Assembly (NCBI RefSeq): GCF_022549785.1
Contig: NZ_JAKZGO010000009.1
Span: 170,790 to 234,789, forward strand
DNA length: 64,000 bases
Source of the DNA: Belliella alkalica
Lineage (GTDB): Bacteria > Bacteroidota > Bacteroidia > Cytophagales > Cyclobacteriaceae
Reading direction: 5' to 3'
In this document: piece after piece, positions 9,507-18,753 of the stretch
Layout of the letters: each line of letters starts with the position of its first letter
How positions within the stretch are numbered: the stretch's first letter is position 1
Notes under the pieces: generated by a model
Database searches by the model: none
Seen by the model: only the letters and a program-made list of their open reading frames with translations
Told to the model about the DNA's origin: nothing
Made by a program: the position numbers and the translations under genes

Positions 9507-9839
9507 ATGAATGTAAACATTGCTACCTGCCCCAACAGAAACAGGAAATTCCTAATCCTGCTGCTTATCGCGTTTGTCCTTTGCTACTACAATGCCTACT
9601 CCCAAAGCGGAACGGCAGGGATAGTGGATGCAACAAACCACATCATAACCTATTACCAGACCGCCATCAACCTGATGTATGCCATCGGGGCATTGGTAGG
9701 GCTGATCGGTGCCATCAAAGTATACAACAAATGGAACAGCGGTGACCATGACACTGGCAAAGTAGCCACGGCATGGTTCGGCTCCTGCATCTTTCTGGTC
9801 TTGGTGGCTACTGTCCTTTCCAGCTTCTTTGGTCTGTAG
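9507..9839 (+). CDS. traE: TraE, DUF4134 conjugative-element membrane protein
   Basis: A 110-residue protein matching the DUF4134/TraE family of CTnDOT-like elements. It has an N-terminal signal-like helix ending near AYSQSG, then two membrane helices around a short conserved loop (IGAIKVYNKWNSGDHD), the pattern seen in VirB2-like pilin-sized components. It sits directly upstream of traF and traG, the standard order. Its role in the mating channel is inferred from family and synteny. TAG is the genuine stop here. Confidence 0.9.
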   Translation: MNVNIATCPNRNRKFLILLLIAFVLCYYNAYSQSGTAGIVDATNHIITYYQTAINLMYAIGALVGLIGAIKVYNKWNSGDHDTGKVATAWFGSCIFLVLVATVLSSFFGL

Positions 9840-9882
9840 CATGCTCAATGAATCAAATTCCCAATTTGTAAAGTGAAAAATT

Positions 9883-10200
9883 ATGAGCTATACAATCAAT
9901 AAGGGCATCAACAAACCCATCGAACTGAAGGGATTCAAAGCCCAGTACATCGCCTATTTGGGTGTCGGACTGGTGGTGTTGCTGATTGCATTCGCAGTGC
10001 TTTACCTAATTGGATTTCCACTTTTGCTGCTGTTTCCGCTTATCATTGGTGGAGGAGTCCTGCTTTTCACAAAAATCTTTGCCATGAGCAAGAAGTATGG
10101 CAGGCATGGGCTGCTCAAAGAAATGGCTTTCAGGAGTGTTCCGGGTGCCGTGCTATCATCCAGCAGAAAATCTTTTTATCGCCTTACAAAAACAAAATGA
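9883..10200 (+). CDS. traF: TraF, DUF4133 conjugative-element membrane protein
   Basis: A 105-residue protein of the DUF4133/TraF family, comparable to VirB3 of other type IV systems. It starts with SYTINKGINKPIELKGFKAQYI, typical for the family, followed by two closely spaced membrane helices (about 25-65) and a basic cytosolic tail. The stop overlaps the start of traG by four bases (ATGA), which indicates translational coupling of the VirB3-like protein with its ATPase. Length is normal. Confidence 0.92.
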   Translation: MSYTINKGINKPIELKGFKAQYIAYLGVGLVVLLIAFAVLYLIGFPLLLLFPLIIGGGVLLFTKIFAMSKKYGRHGLLKEMAFRSVPGAVLSSSRKSFYRLTKTK

Positions 10201-12689
10201 TAAGTACAAACCACAGTAAATCAATCGATCTGGAGAAGGCTTTACCTATCTGGAAAATTGAGAATGACCTTCTCGTTTCCAGACAGGGAGACATTACAGC
10301 TGCATTTTGTGTGCAGCTACCGGAAATATTCACGCTTTCCGAAAAAGACTATGCCACACTACATCAGGCATGGGTAAAGGCCATCAAAGTCCTGCCCAAA
10401 CATACCATTTTGCACAAGCAGGACTGGTTCGTACAGAGTCGGTTCCAAGCGGACTTCTCGAATACAGAGAAAGCCTTTCTTTCATCTTCCAGCGACAGGT
10501 TCTTCCATGAACGTCCCTTTCTGGAACATGAGTGTTACCTCTTTGTCACCCAGCGCCATCCCAGTCATAAACTTTCCACTTCGGCAGTATCCAACCTTTT
10601 TGGAAGGGGCATCGTGCCTGAGGAGACTCTCGATGAACAGGTATTGCAGGAGCTTGAAAACTCCATCGGTCAATTTAAGCGGATTCTCTCCGATAGTGGT
10701 ATGGTACGTTTGAAACCGCTTTCATCCGTAAGTTTGGCTGGAACAGAGACAAATACTGGACTATTGGAAAGGTATTGTTATCTGTTGGAGAAAGGACAAG
10801 CCCCACAAATTAGAGACATTGTATTCAAACCTGAATGGCAGATCGGCTCCAACCATTGTTTGATGTATTCTTTGGCAGATGTGGAAGATCTGCCTTCCAC
10901 TTGCAACCCTTCCATAGGTTATGAAAGCTACTCCACCGACCGTAGCCGATTTTCCATATCTTTTGCTTCACCCTTGGGCTATCTCTTGCCCTGCAGTCAC
11001 ATTTACAACCAGTACATTGTTGTGGATGATGCTGCAATTACGCTCAAAAAGCTTGAAAGTAAACAGCTTCGTTTGCAATCCCTGTCTGCCTACAGCAGGG
11101 AAAATGCAATATCCAGAGAGGCTGTATCGGATTTTCTCAATGAAGCCATCAGCGAGCAACGGATGCCCGTCAAAGCCCATTTCAATGTGTTGGTTTGGAC
11201 GGATGAAAGGGAGGGTCTGAAAGACCTCAGAAACATGGTATCTTCATCCCTTGCCAAAATGGATGCAACCCCAAAACTGGAATCCCGAGGTGCACCACAA
11301 CTGTTTTGGGCGGGAATACCGGGAAATGCGGGTGACATTCCCGTAAATGACACCTTCGACACTTTTATTGACCAGGCTGCCTGTTTTTTCAATGTGGAAA
11401 CTGCCTACCGTTCTTCCATAAGTCCAGTTGGGATAAGGCTGGGTGAAAGGTTGAATGGCAAGCCCGTCCATGTAGATATTTCCGATGAGCCCATGAAAAG
11501 GGGCTATATCACCAACAGGAACAAATTCATTCTTGGACCATCTGGTAGTGGGAAATCATTCTTCACCAACCATATGGTACGCAGCTATTATGAGCAGGGA
11601 ACCCATGTGGTTCTGGTGGACGTGGGACACTCCTACCGTGGCTTATGCGATTTGGTCAAGGGATATTACTTCACCTATGAAGAAAGCAATCCCATCCGCT
11701 TCAACCCATTTTTTATTGAAGGTGGAGCTGTACTTGATACCGAAAAAAAAGAGAGCCTGAAAACGCTGTTGTTGGCACTGTGGAAGAAGGATGATGAGGT
11801 ATTCAAAAGATCAGAATATGTTGCCCTTTCCAATGCATTGACAGGCTATTATCAAAAGCTCGATAAACACCCAGATATTTTTCCCTGCTTTGACAGTTTC
11901 TTTGAATACCTGCAAAACGACTTTACCGAAACCCTCAAAAAAGACCGGGTAAAGGACAAAGATTTCGACGTGGAGAATTTCCTGTATGTCCTGCGGCCTT
12001 ACTACAAGGGCGGTGAGTTCGATTACCTGCTCAATGCTCGCAAAAATCTTGATTTGTTGGGACAGCGATTTATCGTCTTTGAACTCGATAACATCAAGGA
12101 TCACCCGATACTCTTTCCCGTTGTCACCATCATCATCATGGAGATTTTCATTTCCAAAATGAGGAAGCTCAAAGGCATCCGCAAGATGATTCTGATAGAG
12201 GAAGCTTGGAAGGCAATTGCCAAAGAAGGGATGGCTGAATACATCAAATATCTGTTCAAGACGGTCAGGAAGTTCTTCGGAGAGGCCATTGTAGTCACGC
12301 AGGAAGTGGAAGACATTATTTCCTCCCCCGTGGTCAAGCAGGCCATCATCAACAACTCGGACTGCAAAATCCTCCTTGACCAGAGCAAATACCAAAACAA
12401 GTTCGACCAGATACAGGAATTGCTTGGACTGACCGAAAAGGAAAAGTCCCTGATTCTTTCCATCAACAAAGCCAATGACCCCGACAGGGTGTACAAGGAA
12501 GTGTTTATCGGTCTGGGAGGGCAGATGTCCAAAGTGTACCGCACAGAGGTGTCTCTTGAAGAATATCTTGCCTATACCACCGAGGAAAGTGAAAAGGTGA
12601 AACTTCAGGAATATACCCAGAAACTTGGAGGAGATATGAAAGCTGCCATCAGGGCATTGGCAACAGATTTACGCAAAACCAAACCATAA
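10197..12689 (+). CDS. traG: TraG, VirB4-type conjugation ATPase
   Basis: An 830-residue cytosolic ATPase that powers assembly of the mating channel. Walker A GPSGSGKS lies at 447-454 and a Walker B-like MILIEEAW near 664-671; the long N-terminal half is the substrate- and membrane-binding part of VirB4 proteins. The usual late motif (VVTQEVEDI, then the SDCKILLDQ segment) is present. Length matches CTnDOT TraG. It is co-translated from traF through a four-base overlap, and the next gene starts five bases after its stop. It looks intact, so the secretion motor itself seems functional. Confidence 0.95.
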   Translation: MISTNHSKSIDLEKALPIWKIENDLLVSRQGDITAAFCVQLPEIFTLSEKDYATLHQAWVKAIKVLPKHTILHKQDWFVQSRFQADFSNTEKAFLSSSSDRFFHERPFLEHECYLFVTQRHPSHKLSTSAVSNLFGRGIVPEETLDEQVLQELENSIGQFKRILSDSGMVRLKPLSSVSLAGTETNTGLLERYCYLLEKGQAPQIRDIVFKPEWQIGSNHCLMYSLADVEDLPSTCNPSIGYESYSTDRSRFSISFASPLGYLLPCSHIYNQYIVVDDAAITLKKLESKQLRLQSLSAYSRENAISREAVSDFLNEAISEQRMPVKAHFNVLVWTDEREGLKDLRNMVSSSLAKMDATPKLESRGAPQLFWAGIPGNAGDIPVNDTFDTFIDQAACFFNVETAYRSSISPVGIRLGERLNGKPVHVDISDEPMKRGYITNRNKFILGPSGSGKSFFTNHMVRSYYEQGTHVVLVDVGHSYRGLCDLVKGYYFTYEESNPIRFNPFFIEGGAVLDTEKKESLKTLLLALWKKDDEVFKRSEYVALSNALTGYYQKLDKHPDIFPCFDSFFEYLQNDFTETLKKDRVKDKDFDVENFLYVLRPYYKGGEFDYLLNARKNLDLLGQRFIVFELDNIKDHPILFPVVTIIIMEIFISKMRKLKGIRKMILIEEAWKAIAKEGMAEYIKYLFKTVRKFFGEAIVVTQEVEDIISSPVVKQAIINNSDCKILLDQSKYQNKFDQIQELLGLTEKEKSLILSINKANDPDRVYKEVFIGLGGQMSKVYRTEVSLEEYLAYTTEESEKVKLQEYTQKLGGDMKAAIRALATDLRKTKP

Positions 12690-12693
12690 ACAG

Positions 12694-13371
12694 ATGAAAA
12701 GAACAATTAGAGCAATCGTGCTTGCTGTGGTGATGGCATTCACCATAGTTCCCCAACCGGCAAAAGCCGACCCGATCATTGGTGAGATCATCCGCAGGGG
12801 TGTTGTACGCGCCATAAAAGCCGTTGATCTGCAAATCCAAAGATTGCAGCTTGAAACCGTATGGCTTCAAAATGCCCAGAAAACCCTGGAAAATGTCCTG
12901 TCTCAACTCAAGCTGGATGAAATCTCCGATTGGGCACAAAGGCAGGGGGATTTGTTTGGAGATTACTACAATGAACTCTGGCGGGTGAAAAATACGATCA
13001 CCCAATACCAACGCATCCGTGACATTGCCCAGAATCAGGCATTGTTGGTACGGGAGTATCAGGCTGTCTGGAGCCTTTTGCGAAACAGCGGCAATTTTTC
13101 CGTGGCTGAAATCAACTATATGGAACGGGTCTATTCCAAAATCCTTGAAACGAGCATCAACAACATGCAACAGATCCATGTGGTGGTCAATGCTTTCAGA
13201 ACGCAGATGAGCGATGCAGAAAGGCTTGAACTCGTCCACCGGGTTGACCGGGATGTTAGGAGTAACCTTGCAGACTTGAGGAGGTTCAACCGTCAGAACG
13301 TAGGACTTGATGTTCAAAGAGGAGGCAATCTGCTAGATCTTGAACTGTTACAACAGATTCATGGGCTATAA
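12694..13371 (+). CDS. traI: TraI-type periplasmic transfer protein, first of three tandem relatives
   Basis: A 225-residue protein with a signal peptide (about 1-25, ending PAKA) followed by a long helical domain. It contains the pattern NSGNFSVAEINYMERVYSKI and MSDAERLELVHRVDRDV, which recurs in the next two genes. This corresponds to the TraI protein (DUF4141) of CTnDOT-like elements, probably VirB5-like in shape and position. It starts five bases after traG. The symbol follows CTnDOT synteny; there is no direct evidence of function. Confidence 0.75.
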   Translation: MKRTIRAIVLAVVMAFTIVPQPAKADPIIGEIIRRGVVRAIKAVDLQIQRLQLETVWLQNAQKTLENVLSQLKLDEISDWAQRQGDLFGDYYNELWRVKNTITQYQRIRDIAQNQALLVREYQAVWSLLRNSGNFSVAEINYMERVYSKILETSINNMQQIHVVVNAFRTQMSDAERLELVHRVDRDVRSNLADLRRFNRQNVGLDVQRGGNLLDLELLQQIHGL

Positions 13372-14002
13372 AAGAACCATATATATAACTCTAATTCTGC
13401 TTTGCATTTCCGTGGCTTCCCATGCCCAGAATTTCAATGAATGGTTCAGGCAAAACAGAACGCAGATCAGATACCTGACCGAGCAGATCATTGCCTACCG
13501 GATGTTGAATTCCCAAACAAACGGTGGTTACAACATCATGCAACATGGCTTGGGCATGATCCAAGGCTTTACCTCGGGAGAGTTTGGCGAGCACCGAACC
13601 TACATGCTCAGTCTGGAAGCGGTAAGCCCTGAGGTAAGCAACCACAAGCGGGTCTCCGGCTTCATGGAACTGCAAGCCCGCTATGTAGAAGAATGGCAGG
13701 CATTGAGTCTTTTCATGTCCAGTCAATCGGGACTTACTCCTCCCGAAAACAACTACGCCTCGGAGATGCGGAGTAAAATCTATGATCAGGCAAGCAAACT
13801 TTCCTCGGAATTTCAGGATGTGGTGACCAACAGCAATCTCCAAATGACCGATGCGGAAAGGATTGAGCGCATAGACTTTCTCTACCGGGATTTCCTGAAA
13901 AATTACCTTGTCCTCAAACGTCTGGGAAGGGATGTCCGCTCACTTTCCCAAGCCAGACAACGGGAAAGAAACGATATGTTGATGCTGGAAGAAATCTACT
14001 AA
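13361..14002 (+). CDS. TraI-like periplasmic protein, second tandem relative
   Basis: Start chosen at ATG 13361 (MGYKRTIYITLILLC) because it gives a clean signal peptide ending at SHAQ; an upstream ATG at 13340 would add seven residues. The 213-residue product is helical and shares with its neighbours the layout of a signal peptide, a Gly/Gln-rich first helix pair, a central spacer, then MTDAERIERIDFLYRDF. The gene overlaps the end of the preceding one by eleven bases. Tandem placement suggests duplication and divergence from one VirB5-like ancestor; the individual roles are unknown. Confidence 0.7.
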   Translation: MGYKRTIYITLILLCISVASHAQNFNEWFRQNRTQIRYLTEQIIAYRMLNSQTNGGYNIMQHGLGMIQGFTSGEFGEHRTYMLSLEAVSPEVSNHKRVSGFMELQARYVEEWQALSLFMSSQSGLTPPENNYASEMRSKIYDQASKLSSEFQDVVTNSNLQMTDAERIERIDFLYRDFLKNYLVLKRLGRDVRSLSQARQRERNDMLMLEEIY

Positions 14003-14018
14003 CCTTAAATAATAATTG

Positions 14019-14642
14019 ATGAAAAAAACACTTGTGATATGCCTTATGGCAATAGCCTTTCATGTTCCCGTTAAGGCACAGGATCAGGAGATTGCCCAGC
14101 TTCTGCTGAACGTGGAAAAACTATCCCAGCTACGCAGTATCCTTGACAATATGTACACCGGATACACCATCCTCACCAGCGGATACAATGCAGTCAGGGA
14201 CATCAGTCAGGGTAATTTCAGTCTGCACCAAACATTTTTGGATGGTTTGATGGCAGTGAACCCGACCGTTCGCCAGTACCGGAGAGTGGCTGAGATCATC
14301 GGCCAGCAACAGACCATCCTCTCCGAATACAGCAGGTCATATAATCTATTTGTATCGAGTGGAAAGTTTACCACCGCAGAGATTGACTATATCTCCAGAA
14401 TATACAGTCAGCTGTTCACCCGAAGCCTGCAAAACCTACAGGAATTGACCATGATCATTACCGCGGGACAGGTAAGGATGAATGATGCCGAACGGCTCAA
14501 ATCCATCGACCGAATCCATGCAGACATGGGCGAAAAACTCAGTTTCCTTCGGGGATTCAACAAGAAAACGACAAGCCTCCAGAACCTCCGCATCCATGAG
14601 AAGGAAAATCAAGAGATCCTCAAAACCATATATGGCCTTTAA
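14019..14642 (+). CDS. TraI-like periplasmic protein, third tandem relative
   Basis: A 207-residue protein from ATG 14019, with a TTG just before it. The signal peptide ends near PVKAQ, then a helical body carries VSSGKFTTAEIDYISRIYSQL and MNDAERLKSIDRIHADM, the same two landmarks found in the two genes upstream. Spacing to the previous gene is 16 bases and to traJ 15 bases, so all are in one operon. Function beyond membership in the transfer apparatus is not evident. Confidence 0.7.
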   Translation: MKKTLVICLMAIAFHVPVKAQDQEIAQLLLNVEKLSQLRSILDNMYTGYTILTSGYNAVRDISQGNFSLHQTFLDGLMAVNPTVRQYRRVAEIIGQQQTILSEYSRSYNLFVSSGKFTTAEIDYISRIYSQLFTRSLQNLQELTMIITAGQVRMNDAERLKSIDRIHADMGEKLSFLRGFNKKTTSLQNLRIHEKENQEILKTIYGL

Positions 14643-14657
14643 CCTAAAACTCACCCA

Positions 14658-15659
14658 ATGAAAAATAAAACAATACTGCTTGTAATTGCCCTTGCCCTGC
14701 TGCTGATGCTTCCTGAACAGACCTTTGCCCAAGGTTTGACTGGCAACGTCAGACAATTTCATGGGATACTCCAAAGGCTGTATGACGACATGATCCCTTT
14801 GGCAAGCCAGCTTATTGGAGTGGGTAGGGCGATAGCGGGTTTTGCTTCCCTGCTTTTTATTTCCCAAAGGGTATGGCGCCACCTTGCCAACGCAGAGCCG
14901 ATAGACATGTACCCGCTATTGAGGCCGTTCGCCATCGGTATGGCCATCCTGCTCTTTCCGTCCCTGATGGGATTGATGAATGGGGTGCTCTCTCCGCTGG
15001 TCAGGGGCACGGAAAACATGGTAGACAGCAGTAACGATGCCATCATTTGGCATATTGATAAACAGAAAGAGGATACCCGCTGGGCGATTGAGAACCAACC
15101 CCCTGCCAACCAATCAAACCTTGATCAATACGAAGAACAAGAAGCCAACGAAAATCTGTCCGGTGGTACTTGGGGAGGACGAATTCTGTATGCAGGAATG
15201 AAAAACATGGCGCTTTCAGCCATGCGGTGGCTATTGGAACTGCTCTATGTTTCCGCCGCACTCTGTATCAACACCATTCGCACATTCCACCTGATCGTGC
15301 TGACCATCTTGGGGCCTGTTGTACTCGGCCTTTCTGTGTTCGAAGGTTTTCAGCACATACTTTCCAACTGGATTGCAAAGTATGTCAATGTCTATCTGTG
15401 GCTGCCCATCGCCAATATATTCGGAGCCATCACTGCCAAGATCTTGGAAAACATGGCGCTTACATCCCCAGAATTCTTCGGTGGACTGGCCTATTCGGTA
15501 TTCATGCTTCTTGCCATTATCGGATACTTCACCATACCCAACATTGCCAACTACATCATTTCAGGAGGGAGCAGAGACGGTATTCTGCACAAAGCAACCA
15601 AAATGGCAGGAGGTGCAGTTGGAGCAGGTGCCACAGCAACAGTGGGAATGATGAAATAA
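14658..15659 (+). CDS. traJ: TraJ, VirB6/TrbL-like polytopic membrane protein
   Basis: A 333-residue protein with a signal peptide (1-24) and several membrane helices (about 55-75, 95-115, 180-205, 215-235, 250-275, 285-300). A hydrophilic loop near 135-165 (NQPPANQSNLDQYEEQEANE) separates them. This is the TraJ family of CTnDOT-like elements, the counterpart of VirB6/TrbL, forming the inner-membrane part of the DNA channel. A Gly/Ala-rich C-terminus (GGAVGAGATATVG) is typical. Position between the TraI-like genes and traK matches the standard order. Confidence 0.9.
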   Translation: MKNKTILLVIALALLLMLPEQTFAQGLTGNVRQFHGILQRLYDDMIPLASQLIGVGRAIAGFASLLFISQRVWRHLANAEPIDMYPLLRPFAIGMAILLFPSLMGLMNGVLSPLVRGTENMVDSSNDAIIWHIDKQKEDTRWAIENQPPANQSNLDQYEEQEANENLSGGTWGGRILYAGMKNMALSAMRWLLELLYVSAALCINTIRTFHLIVLTILGPVVLGLSVFEGFQHILSNWIAKYVNVYLWLPIANIFGAITAKILENMALTSPEFFGGLAYSVFMLLAIIGYFTIPNIANYIISGGSRDGILHKATKMAGGAVGAGATATVGMMK

Positions 15660-15677
15660 GATAACCATCCCAGAAAA

Positions 15678-16295
15678 ATGTTCAGACAACTCAAAAATAT
15701 AGACACTGCATTCCAGCACATCAAAACCTTTACCATCATGGTGGTTGTCGGTTCCTCATTGCTTTGCTGCTTTACCGTGTATCAGGCTTTCAAAATGGTG
15801 CTTTCCGCACAGGAAAGGATTTACCTGCTTGCCAACGACAAGGCATTGGAGGCTTTTTCAGCTGAACGGAAAGACAACATTCCAGTGGAGGCACGGGATC
15901 ATGTAAAGATGTTCCACCATTACTTTTTTACCCTTGACCCAGATGAAAAGGTAATCGAAAGCAACATCAACAAAGCACTTGGATTGGCAGACAACTCTGC
16001 AGCAAATCAATTCAGTGATCTCAAAGAGGCTGGATACTATACAGGTATCATTTCAGGCAGCGTCAGCCAGACCATCTACATGGACAGCGCTGTGATTGAC
16101 ACATCAAATTATCCCTTTTCCTTCCGCTATCACGGCACACAGAAGGTCATCCGCTCAACCAGCGTAGTGACAAGGAAGCTGATAACCGAAGGACGGCTTA
16201 GAAATGTCAACCGATCTGACCTCAATCCGCATGGCTTTCTAATCGAAAGATGGAAAGTTATCGAAAACCGGGATATCGACATCAATAAACGGTAA
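15678..16295 (+). CDS. traK: TraK, VirB8-like inner-membrane protein
   Basis: A 205-residue bitopic protein: a short cytosolic start (MFRQLKNIDTAFQHIK), one membrane helix at about 20-40, and a periplasmic domain ending in a basic tail. This is the TraK family, the VirB8-like scaffold of the mating channel. Characteristic spots are ISGSVSQTIYMDSA and the C-terminal FLIERWKVIENRDI. It lies 18 bases after traJ and six bases before the small traL-like gene. Length is normal and no defect is seen. Confidence 0.92.
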   Translation: MFRQLKNIDTAFQHIKTFTIMVVVGSSLLCCFTVYQAFKMVLSAQERIYLLANDKALEAFSAERKDNIPVEARDHVKMFHHYFFTLDPDEKVIESNINKALGLADNSAANQFSDLKEAGYYTGIISGSVSQTIYMDSAVIDTSNYPFSFRYHGTQKVIRSTSVVTRKLITEGRLRNVNRSDLNPHGFLIERWKVIENRDIDINKR

Positions 16296-16301
16296 TGTGA
16301 T

Positions 16302-16520
16302 ATGAACAACAAAAAGATTACTCCCTGGCATCAATTAAGGCAAAGTCTCAGCTTATACCTCAAGAAAAAGGAAGCTAGACTAAGTAAACAACAAAAGCAA
16401 CTACTGCTGCTTTTGTACATCATGCTGTTTGCCGGATGTCTGCTCTACATCCTGTTACGAACATTCTCAGGCAGTCCCATCAGGGTTTTGTTACCCATCC
16501 TCCCCACAGAAATCTTATAG
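16302..16520 (+). CDS. TraL-like small single-pass membrane protein
   Basis: A 72-residue protein with a very basic cytosolic N-terminus (about 1-40, rich in Lys/Arg/Gln) and one membrane helix (LLLLLYIMLFAGCLLYILL). Its place between traK and traM is that of TraL in CTnDOT-like elements, where sequence conservation is low; the name rests on position and shape. A start for traM follows at 16561. Confidence 0.7.
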   Translation: MNNKKITPWHQLRQSLSLYLKKKEARLSKQQKQLLLLLYIMLFAGCLLYILLRTFSGSPIRVLLPILPTEIL

Positions 16521-16560
16521 GAAATCCCTTCAACAAATAATCAATCAAATCTCAAATATC

Positions 16561-17859
16561 ATGAAAACACAACCCCATAGCGAGAAATTCAAACGGCACC
16601 GCAAGTTCCTGCTGGTACTCCCATTGTTTGCCCTCCCTTTCCTTGTCACCACTTTCTGGGCATTGGGAGGAGGTAATCCCACCATGAAAATTGCAGACGA
16701 TAATGCCAAGCTGATCGGAACACTTCCCTCCCCTGAAATTGAAGAAAAGCCCATGGACAAGCTTTCCCTTTTTGAAAAGGCGAAAAAAGATTCTTCCAAC
16801 AGGCAAAAGCAATATACGCAAGACCCCTATGCCGATTTTTTCCAGATAAAGGAATCCGAACTGGAAAGCCAGGATATGGGAAAATCCGATCACGGAGTGT
16901 CTCCGATCATTGAATCAACACCGATGAAAGAACAGGAAGAAAAAATACGACAGCAATTGGATCAACTTCAGTCCGTCCTTGATCAGCCAGATGTTCAACC
17001 TGCTTCGCAAAAACCAATGAACAGGCAAAAGGAAACACCTATAGAATTGGCTGGGGATATCGACAGATTGGAAGCCATGATGCACAGGATGTCACAAAGA
17101 GACGATGAGGACCCCGAAATGAAACAGGTGGAGGATATGTTGGAAAAGATTCTTGACATCCAGCATCCCCAAAGGGTACAGGACAGGCTGAGTGAAAAAT
17201 CACGGGAGGAAAAAGGTAAAGTATTTCCCATCCATACCGATACCAAACCATTGTCAAAAAAGAACAAACCCAAGCCCAGCTCTTTGGATGTGGCTGATGA
17301 TGAGATCGATTATTCTCCTGTGTTTACCCAAACCAAGCAAACCAATGGCTTCTATGGATTGGAGGAAGAGTCGGTTTCTAGCGATGATAATATTTTTGCC
17401 GTTCCTGCTGTCGTCCACGGTGAACAGACACTAACTGCCGGGGCAACGGTAAAGATGCGTTTGACCAGGGATATTTATGTCAATGGCATGCGGATTCCCT
17501 CTGGGAGTTTTGTGTTTGGCACCTGTGGCATTCAGGGCGAAAGACTGGAGATCGCCGTTGATGGCATCCGTCACGGTGAGATCATATTCCCAATAAGCCT
17601 TACAGTCTATGATATGGATGCCATTTCAGGCATACGCATACCGGGAGCAATCACCCGTGAATCAGTCAAGGAAGGAACAGCAAGTGCCATTCAGGGGACG
17701 CAGTTTATGGGCTTTAACCCTTCAATAGAAGCGCAGGCAGCCAATGCAGGCATTGAAGCCGCCAAAGGACTGTTTAGCAAAAAGGCAAAACTTATAAGGG
17801 TGACGGTCAAGGACACTCATCCCCTACTGCTCGTTGACCAAAACCAACGCCATCAATAA
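16561..17859 (+). CDS. traM: TraM, VirB10-like energy-transducing channel protein
   Basis: Start at ATG 16561 (MKTQPHSEKFKRHRKFLL), which gives the usual short basic cytosolic tail before the membrane helix at about 17-37. A long Gln/Glu/Lys-rich, low-complexity periplasmic linker (about 60-280) spans the envelope. A conserved C-terminal beta domain follows (VPAVVHGEQTLTAGATVKMRL onward), as in VirB10. The full product is 432 residues. TraM is expected to connect inner and outer membrane parts of the channel. The traN start follows 26 bases after the stop. Confidence 0.9.
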   Translation: MKTQPHSEKFKRHRKFLLVLPLFALPFLVTTFWALGGGNPTMKIADDNAKLIGTLPSPEIEEKPMDKLSLFEKAKKDSSNRQKQYTQDPYADFFQIKESELESQDMGKSDHGVSPIIESTPMKEQEEKIRQQLDQLQSVLDQPDVQPASQKPMNRQKETPIELAGDIDRLEAMMHRMSQRDDEDPEMKQVEDMLEKILDIQHPQRVQDRLSEKSREEKGKVFPIHTDTKPLSKKNKPKPSSLDVADDEIDYSPVFTQTKQTNGFYGLEEESVSSDDNIFAVPAVVHGEQTLTAGATVKMRLTRDIYVNGMRIPSGSFVFGTCGIQGERLEIAVDGIRHGEIIFPISLTVYDMDAISGIRIPGAITRESVKEGTASAIQGTQFMGFNPSIEAQAANAGIEAAKGLFSKKAKLIRVTVKDTHPLLLVDQNQRHQ

Positions 17860-17884
17860 TTTCCAAAAACTTAATCCATATACC

Positions 17885-18751
17885 ATGAATAATAGAACCA
17901 TTCTCACCGTAATGCTGATAGCGATGATTTCCACATATGCTGTATCGGCACATAGCCAATCCTTTTTCCATCAGGCACTGATAACACCGCACCAGCTCAA
18001 TATTGGTTGGGAAAAGACAACGGTATTGATATTCCCTTCCCCGGTGGAAAGTGCGGACAGGGGAAGCCGTCATATACTTACCCAAAAAGACGACAAAGCC
18101 CAAAATGTACTGAAGGTAAAAGCAGCGGCAAAGGGTTTTCCTGAAAGCAACCTCAATGTGATAACTGCCGATGGAAAATTATACCATTTCACCGTCAACT
18201 ACAGCGATCATATTCAAAACCCGGTTATCGACATGGGCTTGCAGAACCACTTTGAGACTACAGCGATCCTGTTTGAAAACATATCGCTCAATGAAGAACA
18301 GGTTCAGCAAATGGCGAAAAAGGTGGTGGACAAAATGCCGTTTTTAAGAAAACGCGACAAAAACAGCCGTATGAAACTCACCCTTCAGGGGGTCTATATC
18401 CACGAGGATGTTATGTTTTTCCAGCTTTCCATTGCCAACAGGTCAGGGATAGACTTTAACACCGAACAATGGCGCTTCTTTGTCCAGGATGCAAAACAAG
18501 CCAAACGGACGGCGGTGAGGGAATTGGAGATGGTACCGGTTCTCGGTTACCCCGGCCTTTCAAAAGGTGTTTCGGGTAAAGACAACAATACCATTGTTCT
18601 TGCTTTTCAAAAGTTCACCATCGCCGACACCAAAAGATTCATCATGCAGGTATTTGAAAGGAATGGGGACAGGAACCTGATCCTTTCCGTCAAAGGCAGG
18701 CACCTGTTGAAAGCCCTGCCTGTGAGTGAGTATCAACCCTTAAACCAGTAA
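17885..18751 (+). CDS. traN: TraN, VirB9-like outer-membrane channel protein
   Basis: A 288-residue protein from ATG 17885 (MNNRTILTVMLIAMIS), chosen because it begins with a signal peptide ending near AHSQ; an earlier in-frame ATG would overlap traM. The N-terminal beta domain (LNIGWEKTTVLIFPSPVESAD) and the C-terminal half fit DUF4138/TraN, the VirB9-like partner of TraM in the outer-membrane ring. The next gene starts two bases after its stop. Intact by length. Confidence 0.9.
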   Translation: MNNRTILTVMLIAMISTYAVSAHSQSFFHQALITPHQLNIGWEKTTVLIFPSPVESADRGSRHILTQKDDKAQNVLKVKAAAKGFPESNLNVITADGKLYHFTVNYSDHIQNPVIDMGLQNHFETTAILFENISLNEEQVQQMAKKVVDKMPFLRKRDKNSRMKLTLQGVYIHEDVMFFQLSIANRSGIDFNTEQWRFFVQDAKQAKRTAVRELEMVPVLGYPGLSKGVSGKDNNTIVLAFQKFTIADTKRFIMQVFERNGDRNLILSVKGRHLLKALPVSEYQPLNQ

Positions 18752-18753
18752 TC

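Noticed and set aside
11811-12395. 194-codon minus-strand frame within traG
   Set aside because: Antisense to the conserved ATPase domain; long only because of codon bias in traG.
12649-13317. 222-codon minus-strand frame opposite the first TraI-like gene
   Set aside because: No recognisable motif; the plus-strand gene has a signal peptide, operon spacing and paralogues.
14408-14882. Minus-strand frames over the third TraI-like gene and traJ start
   Set aside because: Antisense shadows without any start context or motif.
15170-15664. 164-codon plus-strand frame overlapping traJ in another frame
   Set aside because: His/Arg-rich composition typical of a shadow frame; traJ explains the region.
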